Part shown: positions 18,710-25,759 of the stretch, piece by piece | Layout of the letters: each line of letters begins with the position of its first letter | Numbering within the stretch: position 1 is the stretch's first letter | Source of the DNA: Desulfuromonadales bacterium | GTDB taxonomy: Bacteria > Desulfobacterota > JAENJC01 | Direction of reading: 5' to 3' | DNA: 44,759 nt | NCBI GenBank assembly: GCA_919902985.1 | Contig: CAKKSC010000012.1 | Location: 1 to 44,759, forward strand | Made by a program: the position numbers and the translations under genes | The notes under the pieces: model-generated | Seen by the model: only the letters and a program-made list of their open reading frames with translations | What the model was told of the DNA's origin: nothing | Database searches by the model: none

Positions 18710-19228
18710 TTATTTCTTTGGTGCAATAATCATCGTCATGTTCCTTCCTTCCTGCCTTGGAGTCTGCTCAATCACACCATGGTCCTTTACCATCTCCGCC
18801 ATCCTGTCGAGTAATGCCCTTCCAAATTCAGTATGGGCCATCTCCCTGCCTCTGAATAAGACTGTGACCTTAGCCTTGTTGCCGTCTTCCAGAAACCTGA
18901 GTACATGCTTGAATTTAAATTGAAAGTCATGCTCCTCTGTCTTCGGCCCAAGCTTTACCTCTTTAACAAGAACAACACTCTGCTTCTTCTTCGCCTCATG
19001 ACTCTTCTTGCTCTGCTGGTATTTAAACTTTCCATAGTCCATGATTCGACATACCGGCGGAATCGCCCCTGGAGATATCTCCACCAGGTCCAGCCCCTCG
19101 GCCTCAGCCGCAGCCAGTGCGTCCCTTACGCTCATGATGCCGAGCTGGCCCCCGTCACTTCCCAGCACCCTGATCTCCGAAGCCCTTATCATCCTGTTGA
19201 TTCTTACTGTGTCCTTAGCGATATTCAT
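18710..19228 (-). CDS. infC: Translation initiation factor IF-3
   Basis: Keeps ribosomal subunits apart and checks start codons. The 172-residue protein has the N-domain ([18 protein letters not shown]), the basic linker and the C-domain with [12 protein letters not shown]. The annotated start is the ATG at 19228, which overlaps the thrS stop as ATGA. However, AGGAGG lies only two bases before that ATG and eight bases before an in-frame ATC at 19222. Because infC often uses a rare start codon (AUU in E. coli, AUC in Myxococcus), the true start may be the ATC, two residues shorter. First of the infC-rpmI-rplT trio. Confidence 0.95.
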   Translation of the reverse strand: MNIAKDTVRINRMIRASEIRVLGSDGGQLGIMSVRDALAAAEAEGLDLVEISPGAIPPVCRIMDYGKFKYQQSKKSHEAKKKQSVVLVKEVKLGPKTEEHDFQFKFKHVLRFLEDGNKAKVTVLFRGREMAHTEFGRALLDRMAEMVKDHGVIEQTPRQEGRNMTMIIAPKK

Positions 19229-20952
19229 TCCCTCCTGTAGATTAAATTCTCTTTCATTATAGATATAAAGCCGTCTATCCCCATAAAACCAAGGTCTTCG
19301 CCGCTCCTCTTCCTGACGGCAACACCTTCATTTTCCATCTCCTTGTCCCCGACAACCAGCATGTACGGGACCTTCTGCATCTGTGCCTCGCGGATCTTGT
19401 AGCCTATCTTCTCGTTCCTCTTGTCTATTTCCGCCCTTATCCCGGCCTTCCGCAGCTTATCAAGTACGCCATCTGCATAAGCAATCTGCTTGTCTGTTAT
19501 GGTCATCACCAAAGCCTGAACCGGGGCAAGCCAGGTCGGGAAGGCCCCGGCATAATGCTCTATGAGGACCCCAAAGAACCGTTCAAGGGAACCCATAAGG
19601 GCCCTGTGTATCATTATAGGCCTATGCCTCTTGCTGTCCTCGCCTATATAGTTCACATCAAACTTCTCAGGAAGGTTGAAGTCCACCTGGATAGTTGAAC
19701 ACTGCCAGGAACGTCCGATGGAGTCCTTTATCTTCAGGTCTATCTTTGGACCATAAAAGGCCCCGCCACCCTCATCAACTTTGTACGAGAGGTTGTGCCT
19801 TTCAAGTCCTTCCCTAAGAGCCTCTGTCGCCTCATCCCACACTGCGGGCTCGCCCACAAACTTCTCAGGCCTGGTTGAGAGGTAGGCCTCGAACTCGCTG
19901 AATCCAAACGTCCTCAGTATATAAAGAACAAATTCAATGACCCTGTCAATCTCTGTCCCAAGCTGTTCACGGGTGCAGAAGACATGGGCATCGTCCTGGG
20001 TAAACCCCCTGACCCTCATAAGCCCATGGAGAACGCCGGACTTCTCGAACCTGTATACAGTGCCCAACTCCGCCAGCCTTATCGGAAGGTCCCTGTAACT
20101 CTTCATGGACGAGTTGTAGATCATGATATGGAAAGGGCAGTTCATAGGTTTGAGCTCGTACTCAAACCCCTCCACATCCATGGGGGAGTACATACTCTCC
20201 CTGTAAAAATCCCAGTGCCCACTCTGCTTCCAGAGGTCAAGCCTGGCTATGTGGGGCGTAAACACCAGCTCATAGCCTGCCTTGTAATGCTCATCCCTCC
20301 AGAAATCCTCTATAGCCTTCCTGATCCTCGCGCCCTTTGGATGCCATAGGACAAGCCCTCCGCCAGCCTCGTCGTTTATACTGAAGAGATCAAGCTCCTT
20401 CCCAAGCTTCCTGTGGTCCCTCTTCTTGGCCTCTTCGAGCTTGTCAAGATGGGCCTTCAGTTCATCCTTGGTAAGGAACGCAGTTCCATAAACCCTCTGA
20501 AGCATCTTATTCTTTTCATCACCGCGCCAGTAGGCGCCGGCAATGGACAAGAGCTTGAATGCCTTTGCCTTGCCTGTATATCGAAGATGCGGGCCACGGC
20601 AGAGGTCAACGAAATCTCCCTGTTCGTAGACAGAAAAGGTCTCATCAGGGAAACCGGCTATCAGTTCCAGCTTGTAGTCCTCGCCTTTCTCCTTAAAGAG
20701 CCTGATGGCATCTATTCTCGAGAGCTCTTTCCTCACGATGGGGAGGTTTCGCTTCACGATCTCGGCCATCCTTTTCTCTATGGCGTCAAGGTCTTCGGGC
20801 GTAAAGGGCCTGTCAAAGTCGAAATCATAATAGTACCCGTCCTCAATGGCAGGGCCTATGGCAAGCTTCGCTTTCGGATAAAGCTCTTTCACGGCCTGTG
20901 CAAGGATATGCGCAGAGCTGTGGCGTAATACCTCAAGTTCCTCTGTACTCAA
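19225..20952 (-). CDS. thrS: Threonyl-tRNA synthetase lacking the TGS domain
   Basis: Charges tRNA-Thr. The 575-residue protein has the editing domain (HSSAH near residue 11 and CRGPH), class II motif 2 ([20 protein letters not shown]), the zinc ligands (Cys in PMNCPFH, His in DDAHVF and MIHRA), motif 3 ([11 protein letters not shown]) and an anticodon-binding C-domain. It starts directly at the editing domain; the ~60-residue N-terminal TGS domain of E. coli ThrS is absent. An in-frame stop lies 17-18 codons upstream of the TTG start, so no TGS domain is hidden. GGAG precedes the TTG by five bases. Confidence 0.95.
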   Translation of the reverse strand: MSTEELEVLRHSSAHILAQAVKELYPKAKLAIGPAIEDGYYYDFDFDRPFTPEDLDAIEKRMAEIVKRNLPIVRKELSRIDAIRLFKEKGEDYKLELIAGFPDETFSVYEQGDFVDLCRGPHLRYTGKAKAFKLLSIAGAYWRGDEKNKMLQRVYGTAFLTKDELKAHLDKLEEAKKRDHRKLGKELDLFSINDEAGGGLVLWHPKGARIRKAIEDFWRDEHYKAGYELVFTPHIARLDLWKQSGHWDFYRESMYSPMDVEGFEYELKPMNCPFHIMIYNSSMKSYRDLPIRLAELGTVYRFEKSGVLHGLMRVRGFTQDDAHVFCTREQLGTEIDRVIEFVLYILRTFGFSEFEAYLSTRPEKFVGEPAVWDEATEALREGLERHNLSYKVDEGGGAFYGPKIDLKIKDSIGRSWQCSTIQVDFNLPEKFDVNYIGEDSKRHRPIMIHRALMGSLERFFGVLIEHYAGAFPTWLAPVQALVMTITDKQIAYADGVLDKLRKAGIRAEIDKRNEKIGYKIREAQMQKVPYMLVVGDKEMENEGVAVRKRSGEDLGFMGIDGFISIMKENLIYRRE

Positions 20953-21001
20953 GACATCTCCATTCCGGTTAAACGGCCCGAGCCCAAGACGGGCGTAGGC
21001 G

Positions 21002-21030
21002 GCCGGTCATGAACTGACCGGCACTTTTTT
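21002..21030 (+). terminator. Hairpin with T-run on plus strand, orphan
   Basis: GCCGGTCA-TGAAC-TGACCGGC is an 8-bp perfect stem, followed after AC by six T on the plus strand. That is the form of a rho-independent terminator, but no plus-strand gene leads into it. On the minus strand it lies in the thrS leader between tRNA-Val and the TTG start, next to further GGGC/GCCC repeats. It may stop antisense transcripts or shape the thrS leader. Confidence 0.5.
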
Positions 21031-21060
21031 ATATCAGCCCTGACGGCTAACAGTCTTTCA

Positions 21061-21135
21061 TGGTAGGCACGGGCAGGATTGAACTGCCGACCCCTTCCGT
21101 GTCAGGGAAGTGCTCTCCCACTGAGCTACGCGCCT
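21061..21135 (-). tRNA. tRNA-Val (anticodon GAC)
   Basis: Minus-strand cloverleaf with acceptor AGGCGCG/CGTGCCT (one G-T pair), D arm GCTC...GAGC, anticodon stem CTTCC/GGAAG around CTGACAC giving GAC, and T arm GGCAG-TTCAATC-CTGCC. CCA is encoded. It borders the accessory patch at 21199-23349. Confidence 0.96.
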
Positions 21136-21198
21136 GAAATATAAGCTGCTTTTATACCAGTTGAGACTCTTCTTGTCAAGTAAAATATGGCAACATTG

Positions 21199-21486
21199 TC
21201 AACAATAAAGACTGTTCCCTCTCATCCTGCTCTCATCCCTAATCCCCGCTTTACCTTGGCTGACTTTCCAGGTAGAGGTGTCATAGCTAAGATCCAGTTC
21301 GCCGGACCATTCCACAGAGCCTGCTACAACCCGTGCTGCTTGAAAGGCAGCGGGGTTTTGCAGTCGGACGAAAACGCCGCGTTGCAAATATGGCTTTGCG
21401 TCGAAAATTCGGCATTCCCCATTCTCGAACACAATTTCTAATACGTGATCTTTGAGCGGACGCAGCGATTTTACATATGGATTCAT
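21199..21486 (-). CDS. DUF2442 domain protein
   Basis: Small protein of 95 residues with the DUF2442 pattern: ENGECRIFDAKPYLQRGVF, a NPAAFQAARVV segment and WSGELDLSYDT. The biochemical role of the family is not established; it is usually found beside DUF4160 proteins and the pair has toxin-antitoxin-like context. Here it starts eight bases after a DUF4160 gene. The ATG at 21486 follows AGAGGTG at good distance and is preferred to a GTG at 21492. The last ~15 residues are more divergent than usual. Confidence 0.8.
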   Translation of the reverse strand: MNPYVKSLRPLKDHVLEIVFENGECRIFDAKPYLQRGVFVRLQNPAAFQAARVVAGSVEWSGELDLSYDTSTWKVSQGKAGIRDESRMRGNSLYC

Positions 21487-21494
21487 AGACACCT

Positions 21495-21763
21495 CTACTT
21501 CAGTGGTTCGATCTTGAAGACTTCTTCGCCATGCACAGCTAACTGCCAGTCAGCCATTAGTTCTTCTCGATGGATTTCAATCCACGCCTGCACCATTTTA
21601 ATCTTTCCAGGCGGCAGTGTGCCGGCCAATAGACTACGTCTTCTATACTGAACACGGATAGCTTCCCAGAGTATTCGGCATGTAAGTGGGAAGCGTGATG
21701 CTCTTTGTTATCATAGAAGTACATACGAATTATGATGCCATAGAACATTGACAGAATCGGCAT
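21495..21763 (-). pseudogene. Frameshifted DUF4160 gene
   Basis: The first frame gives PILSMFYGIIIRMYF then HASHLHAEYSGKLSVFSIED, the DUF4160 N-terminal half. After position ~21638 the family continues only in the next frame: SLLAGTLPPGKIKMVQAWIE, then HREELMADW and the stop TAG at 21495-21497. One base is missing near 21634-21638 (GACGTAGT where GACGGTAGT would restore the frame). AAGGAG precedes the ATG. The damage could be a real single-base deletion or a sequencing error. Its partner DUF2442 follows. Confidence 0.82.
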
Positions 21764-21934
21764 AGGTATTTCTCCTTAATAACAGCTTTTTTCTAAGCTG
21801 ACCCTACCACCAGCCACGTAGGCTGTCAAGCCCACTTACTCAGGGGGCAATTCTTCCTCTCATTCATCCCCAAGACCTCTCAATTGCGCCAACAAGTCAA
21901 TCTTTGAATCTGACCACAACCCTCTAATTGAAGC

Positions 21935-22204
21935 CTAATTTATCACATGGTAGAAAATGACCTCGCCCCTCCCGAAGGTCTCCCGCTCTTCAAGAATTTT
22001 ATTGTATATACCGATCTCGTCTGCCGACTTGTCCTTCCATATCCCGAAAAGCCCTAAAAACCCCTCTTTATCGAATTTCTCAGCCTCAATTACGGCCTTT
22101 ACCTTCTCCCCTTTTTTGAGGGACAAGGCTTTTACCACCTTTTCAGGGATGGAAAGATGGCCGTCACCAAGAAGCTCGGCTGTAAACGTGGCAGTTGTTC
22201 CCAT
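21935..22204 (-). CDS. AbrB/MazE-type antitoxin, no toxin partner
   Basis: An 89-residue protein whose first half is a swapped-hairpin AbrB-like DNA-binding domain: FTAELLGDGHLSIPEKVVKA and LKKGEKVKAVIE. The second half has a short helical tail (FGIWKDKSADE, ILEERETFGRGE) of the kind that binds a PIN toxin. GGAGG precedes the ATG. The gene ends in RGEVIFYHVIN and no PIN or MazF gene follows in the 170 bases before the DUF4160 gene, so the toxin seems lost. Confidence 0.75.
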   Translation of the reverse strand: MGTTATFTAELLGDGHLSIPEKVVKALSLKKGEKVKAVIEAEKFDKEGFLGLFGIWKDKSADEIGIYNKILEERETFGRGEVIFYHVIN

Positions 22205-22280
22205 GATATTCCTCCGTTATGCCTTTAAAATACACATTTCACTGTCTTAATAGTATATAGCGGCACATAATGCTGTCAAA

Positions 22281-22300
22281 GAGGAATAAGGAGGAATAAG
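22281..22300 (+). repeat. Two tandem copies of GAGGAATAAG
   Basis: A perfect 10-bp direct repeat that abuts the left end of the transposase element; its last base is the first G of the terminal repeat. It may be part of the insertion target or a by-product of insertion. Confidence 0.7.
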
Positions 22301-23349
22301 GGGTCAATTCTTTATCGTTGACAACTATCAAATCGCTGTGCTATAAGACATAAATATGTCCAGACCACTGAGAATTACATATGCCGGGGCTGTATATCAT
22401 TTAACATGCAGAGGAAATGAGCGGCAGGAGATATTCCGCGATGACAGGGACAGGATGCGGTTTCTTGAACTTCTTTCAGAGTCGGCTGAAATATATTCCG
22501 TAAAGGTCTATGCCTATGTCCTTATGTCCAACCATTTCCATCTTCTCGTAGAAACACCCCTCGGCAATCTTTCCGAATTCATGCGCCGGTTCAACATAAT
22601 CTATACAGGTTTTTTCAACAAGCGACACGAGCGCGTGGGGCATCTTTATCAGGGACGGTATAAAAGTATTCTGGTGGAAAAAGATTCTTATCTTTCTATG
22701 GTCTCCAGGTATATTCATCTAAATCCTATACGGACAGCGGGAATGAAGGATCAAACAGCGAATGAGAAGACTTTGTATCTTAAAACATACAGATGGAGCA
22801 GCCTTCCTGAATATATTCTAAAAGATAGTAGAGACGGTATTGCTGAATATCAAGCTGTTCTCAGCCTATATAGCGAAGACACCGATAGCGCACGGCATCA
22901 GTACTGGGATGAGACATGTAATGACATTCGGCAACCTTACGATTTAAAATCTTGTACAGTAGGTCAGAGCATCTTGGGAAGTGAAAGTTTTATAATGCAG
23001 AAGCGATGCGAACTGCAAGAAACAGGAAAAGACAGGGAATGTCCTCCCTTACAAAAAATCAAGACATACAATGCCAAAGAAGAGATTTTGGCAGCAGTTA
23101 GCGAAGAGACTGGAAAGGGTTTGAAGGAGATTACAGGTGAAAGTGGCGATATTCGTCAAGTCGCAATGGAACTGCTATATCGTAAGGGAGGACTGAAGGG
23201 GCGTGAGGTTGGCGAGCTGTTTGGTGTAGATTATAGTACCGTTAGTATTGGTCGGAAACGACTTCTGGAAAAATTAAAGAAGGATGACGGCCTCAGTCAA
23301 CTTATGGAACGGCTGGAGTTGAGATTATCAAAGATAAAGAATTGACCCC
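22300..23349 (+). mobile_element. Y1-transposase element with 17-bp terminal inverted repeats
   Basis: GGGGTCAATTCTTTATC at 22300-22316 and GATAAAGAATTGACCCC at 23333-23349 are perfect inverted copies and flank one transposase gene. The right copy includes the stop codon of that gene. No clear target-site duplication was seen. Total length about 1,050 bp. Confidence 0.8.
22356..23345 (+). CDS. REP-associated tyrosine transposase (Y1_Tnp) with DnaA-like C-terminus
   Basis: Single-strand HUH transposase related to IS200/IS605 and RAYT enzymes. The 329-residue protein has SRPLRITYAGAVYHLTCRGN, the HUH motif in SNHFHLLVET (HFH) near residue 60, the conserved GHLYQGRYKS and the helix around SRYIHLNPIRTAG. 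The catalytic tyrosine is likely in this last region. Residues ~245-329 form a helix-turn-helix resembling the DnaA C-terminal domain (LLYRKGGLKGREVGELFGVD), a known fusion in this family. The gene is complete, so it could be active. Confidence 0.88.
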   Translation: MSRPLRITYAGAVYHLTCRGNERQEIFRDDRDRMRFLELLSESAEIYSVKVYAYVLMSNHFHLLVETPLGNLSEFMRRFNIIYTGFFNKRHERVGHLYQGRYKSILVEKDSYLSMVSRYIHLNPIRTAGMKDQTANEKTLYLKTYRWSSLPEYILKDSRDGIAEYQAVLSLYSEDTDSARHQYWDETCNDIRQPYDLKSCTVGQSILGSESFIMQKRCELQETGKDRECPPLQKIKTYNAKEEILAAVSEETGKGLKEITGESGDIRQVAMELLYRKGGLKGREVGELFGVDYSTVSIGRKRLLEKLKKDDGLSQLMERLELRLSKIKN

Positions 23350-23571
23350 CAAGATTTTGACTTTTCGAGACCATCATGAATAATGGGGCGATAAAAAAAC
23401 CTTTTCAACGGTAGAAATTTGTGATAATCTGTCCTACCATTGAATAAATCATGAATCAAAATTTACCGCAGAGACGCAAAACTTTAACATCTCAATAGCC
23501 ATTGGCCTCTCAATGATCTGTCTGTCATTTGCCTATCTGCAATAATACCAACGGTTGTTTTAAAGAGGTTT
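23346..23571. other. Gap before parA with hairpin and repeat fragment
   Basis: CAACGGTAG and CTACCATTG (around 23407-23443) form an imperfect hairpin, and ACCGCAGAGACGCAAA at 23464-23480 is a one-sided remnant of the ACCGC palindrome family. No gene is seen. The parA promoter presumably lies here. Confidence 0.45.
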
Positions 23572-24333
23572 ATGGGTAGAATTATAGCTGTAGCCAACCA
23601 GAAAGGCGGCGTGGGTAAGACCACAACTGCGATAAACCTTGCAGCTTCACTGGCCGTAGCAGAAAAAAAGACCCTCCTTGTAGACATAGATCCGCAGGCT
23701 AATGCAGGTAGTGGTCTGGGCTGCAAGAAAAACGAGATAAGGGAAAGCGTTTACCACGCACTGATAGGGGAAAAGGATATAAAAGATGTTATAAGGAGAA
23801 CGGAATTAAAATACCTTGACCTGGCACCCTCAAATATAGACCTCACGGGAGCGGAAATAGAGCTTGTCAGCGCCATTTCACGGGAAACAAGACTCAGAGA
23901 AGCTATTGCATCCATTTCGGACGACTACGACTATATTATTATAGACTGTCCGCCATCTCTGGGCCTTCTGACGGTAAATTCACTTACTTCTGCCGATTCT
24001 GTGATAGTCCCTATGCAGTGTGAATATTTCGCAATGGAGGGTCTAAGCCACCTTTTGAATACAGTAAACCTTATAAAAAAGTCGCTAAATCCTTCCATAA
24101 AGATAGAGGGTATTCTCCTTACCATGTTCGACCAGAGGAACAGGCTTTCGCATCAGGTGGCCGAGGATATAAGGGCCCATTTTAAGGAACAGGTGTTTGA
24201 ATCGGTTATACCGAGGAACGTGAAATTAAGCGAGTGTACGAGTTTCGGCAAGCCGATTCTTCTTTATGATATAAAGTCCAGAGGCGCTGTAGGCTATCTG
24301 GATCTGGCCCAGGAGTTGATGGCAAGACATTGA
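23572..24333 (+). CDS. parA: Chromosome-partitioning ATPase ParA (Soj)
   Basis: Walker-type ATPase that moves the ParB-parS complex. The 253-residue protein starts with the deviant Walker A NQKGGVGKTTTAINLAASLA, has DIDPQANAGSG (A') and IIDCPPSLGLLT (Walker B). It lacks an N-terminal DNA-binding extension, which fits the chromosomal Soj type. parB follows after 84 bases that hold a repeat, then bactofilin. Confidence 0.96.
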   Translation: MGRIIAVANQKGGVGKTTTAINLAASLAVAEKKTLLVDIDPQANAGSGLGCKKNEIRESVYHALIGEKDIKDVIRRTELKYLDLAPSNIDLTGAEIELVSAISRETRLREAIASISDDYDYIIIDCPPSLGLLTVNSLTSADSVIVPMQCEYFAMEGLSHLLNTVNLIKKSLNPSIKIEGILLTMFDQRNRLSHQVAEDIRAHFKEQVFESVIPRNVKLSECTSFGKPILLYDIKSRGAVGYLDLAQELMARH

Positions 24334-24348
24334 ACCGCAGTGATCACT

Positions 24349-24405
24349 TGTCAGTGGCCAGGGGTTAGTTAGTTCTTAATATCCCGACTACCGACCACTG
24401 ACCAC
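24349..24405. repeat. CAGTGG/CCACTG inverted repeat
   Basis: GTCAGTGGCCAGG at the left mirrors GACCACTGACCACT at the right. It lies between parA and parB and resembles the CACTGACCACTGACC-type repeat common between genes of environmental bacteria (general recollection). Confidence 0.5.
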
Positions 24406-24417
24406 TAAGAGGTATGC

Positions 24418-25254
24418 ATGGTGCAGAAAAGTGTTTTAGGCAGGGGAATGGGAGCCCTTCTTCCTGCAGTTGAGGCAGATAAGAGGCTCATATTCTGCGG
24501 CATAGAGGAGTTAACTCCCAACAGGCACCAGCCGAGAAAGGTCTTTGAAATCGGCAAACTGAGGGAGCTGGTTGCATCCATCAAGGAAAAAGGGGTGATA
24601 CAGCCTCTATTGGCCCGGCGTATAGCCGGCGGGTACGAACTTATAGCCGGGGAGAGAAGGTGGAGGGCGGCCCAGATGGCGGGCCTTAAGGAGATTCCTG
24701 TTGTCCTTAGGGATGTCAGGGATACAGAGATGCTTGAACTGGCCCTGATAGAGAACATACAGAGGGCTGACCTGAACCCGATAGAGGAGGCGGAGGGATA
24801 CCAGAAGCTCATTGACGAATTCGATTATACGCAGGAGGAGCTTTCAATAAGGGTTGGGAAGGAACGCTCAACAATCAGCAACCATCTCAGGCTTTTGAAA
24901 CTGCCTGAACCTGTTAAAAAGGATATTTCTGAAGGTATTGTCACAACCGGACATGCCAAAGCGATACTCGGTCTTGAATCTCCTCAGAAGCAGATTGAGG
25001 CTCATGCCGCTGTCGTAAAAAAGGGGCTTTCCGTCAGAGAGACAGAGTCCCTGGTAAGGAGAATGGCAAAGGGCAGGCCTGTAAAAAAGGTACAGAAGAC
25101 GAACACAGATATTGAAAAGGTTCAGGAAGGACTGATGAGGTCTCTCGGCACAAAGGTCAGGATATTGGGAAGCAATAAGAAGGGCAAAATACTGATAGAA
25201 TATTATTCTTCAGATGAGTTGGACAGGCTCATCGATATTCTTAAGGGAGGGTGA
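24418..25254 (+). CDS. parB: Chromosome-partitioning protein ParB (Spo0J)
   Basis: CTP-dependent DNA clamp that loads at parS sites. The 278-residue protein has VLGRGMGALLP at the start (ParA-contact region), NRHQPRKVF, the CTPase/ParB boxes IAGERRWRAAQMAGL and ALIENIQRADLNPIEEA, and a helix-turn-helix in which LSIRVGKERSTISNHLRLL can be read. AAGAGG precedes the ATG. I did not find a canonical parS (TGTTTCACGTGAAACA) in the window. Confidence 0.96.
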   Translation: MVQKSVLGRGMGALLPAVEADKRLIFCGIEELTPNRHQPRKVFEIGKLRELVASIKEKGVIQPLLARRIAGGYELIAGERRWRAAQMAGLKEIPVVLRDVRDTEMLELALIENIQRADLNPIEEAEGYQKLIDEFDYTQEELSIRVGKERSTISNHLRLLKLPEPVKKDISEGIVTTGHAKAILGLESPQKQIEAHAAVVKKGLSVRETESLVRRMAKGRPVKKVQKTNTDIEKVQEGLMRSLGTKVRILGSNKKGKILIEYYSSDELDRLIDILKGG

Positions 25255-25255
25255 G

Positions 25256-25666
25256 ATGATAGGACGGAGAGAGTCGAGTGCGAGCGATATAAAGGCCTTT
25301 CTCGGGAAAGGCAGCGAATTTGAAGGAAAGCTTACCTTTAACCAGACAGTGAGGATTGACGGGAATTTTAAAGGCCAGATTATATCAACCGGCACACTTA
25401 TTATAGGCGATGACGCCGTTATAAATGCAGAAATTGAGGTTGGAACTGCGGTAATAAGCGGCAATGTTGAAGGAGGAATAACTGCCAGGGGGCAGCTTGA
25501 ACTCCATCCGCCCGCAAAGGTATCCGGCACTATAAAGACCCCTAAGCTTATCATAATAGAAGGTGCAATATTTGATGGGAGTTGTCAGATGGCTAATATA
25601 GAGGAGGAGAAGAAAGAGGAAACAAAGAGACCGACCCTGTTGAGCAGGGTTGAGGCCATAAACTAA
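25256..25666 (+). CDS. Bactofilin (polymer-forming cytoskeletal protein)
   Basis: Forms filaments that scaffold cell shape or chromosome positioning. The 136-residue protein has a central beta-helix with the family pattern GSEFEGKLTF, VRIDGNFKG, GTLIIGDDAVINAEI, and GGITARGQLELHPPAKVSG, between short unstructured ends. The start at 25256 follows GGAGGG and lies one base after the parB stop; an upstream in-frame start would overlap parB. Coupling to parAB recalls Myxococcus, where bactofilins hold the ParABS machinery. Confidence 0.93.
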   Translation: MIGRRESSASDIKAFLGKGSEFEGKLTFNQTVRIDGNFKGQIISTGTLIIGDDAVINAEIEVGTAVISGNVEGGITARGQLELHPPAKVSGTIKTPKLIIIEGAIFDGSCQMANIEEEKKEETKRPTLLSRVEAIN

Positions 25667-25668
25667 GT

Positions 25669-25734
25669 TTCAAGTTTCAGGTTGCAAGTTTCAAAACACA
25701 ACCGCTTGCATCTTGAATCTTGCATCTTGCAACT
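25669..25734. repeat. CAAGTTTCA/TTGCATC repeat block
   Basis: AAGTTTCAAGTTTCAGGTTG and GCAAGTTTCAAAAC lie at the left, and TTGCATCTTGAATCTTGCAT with CTTGCAAC at the right, an imperfect inverted repeat between bactofilin and the helicase gene. Confidence 0.55.
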
Positions 25735-25759
25735 TTAATTTAAAAGGAGAATAAATAAA

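Noticed and set aside
20953-21060. T-box leader for thrS
   Set aside because: No T-box core sequence is present; the hairpin faces the other strand and the leader is short.
23346-25255. parS centromere site near parAB
   Set aside because: No TGTTTCACGTGAAACA or close variant was seen in or around the genes.
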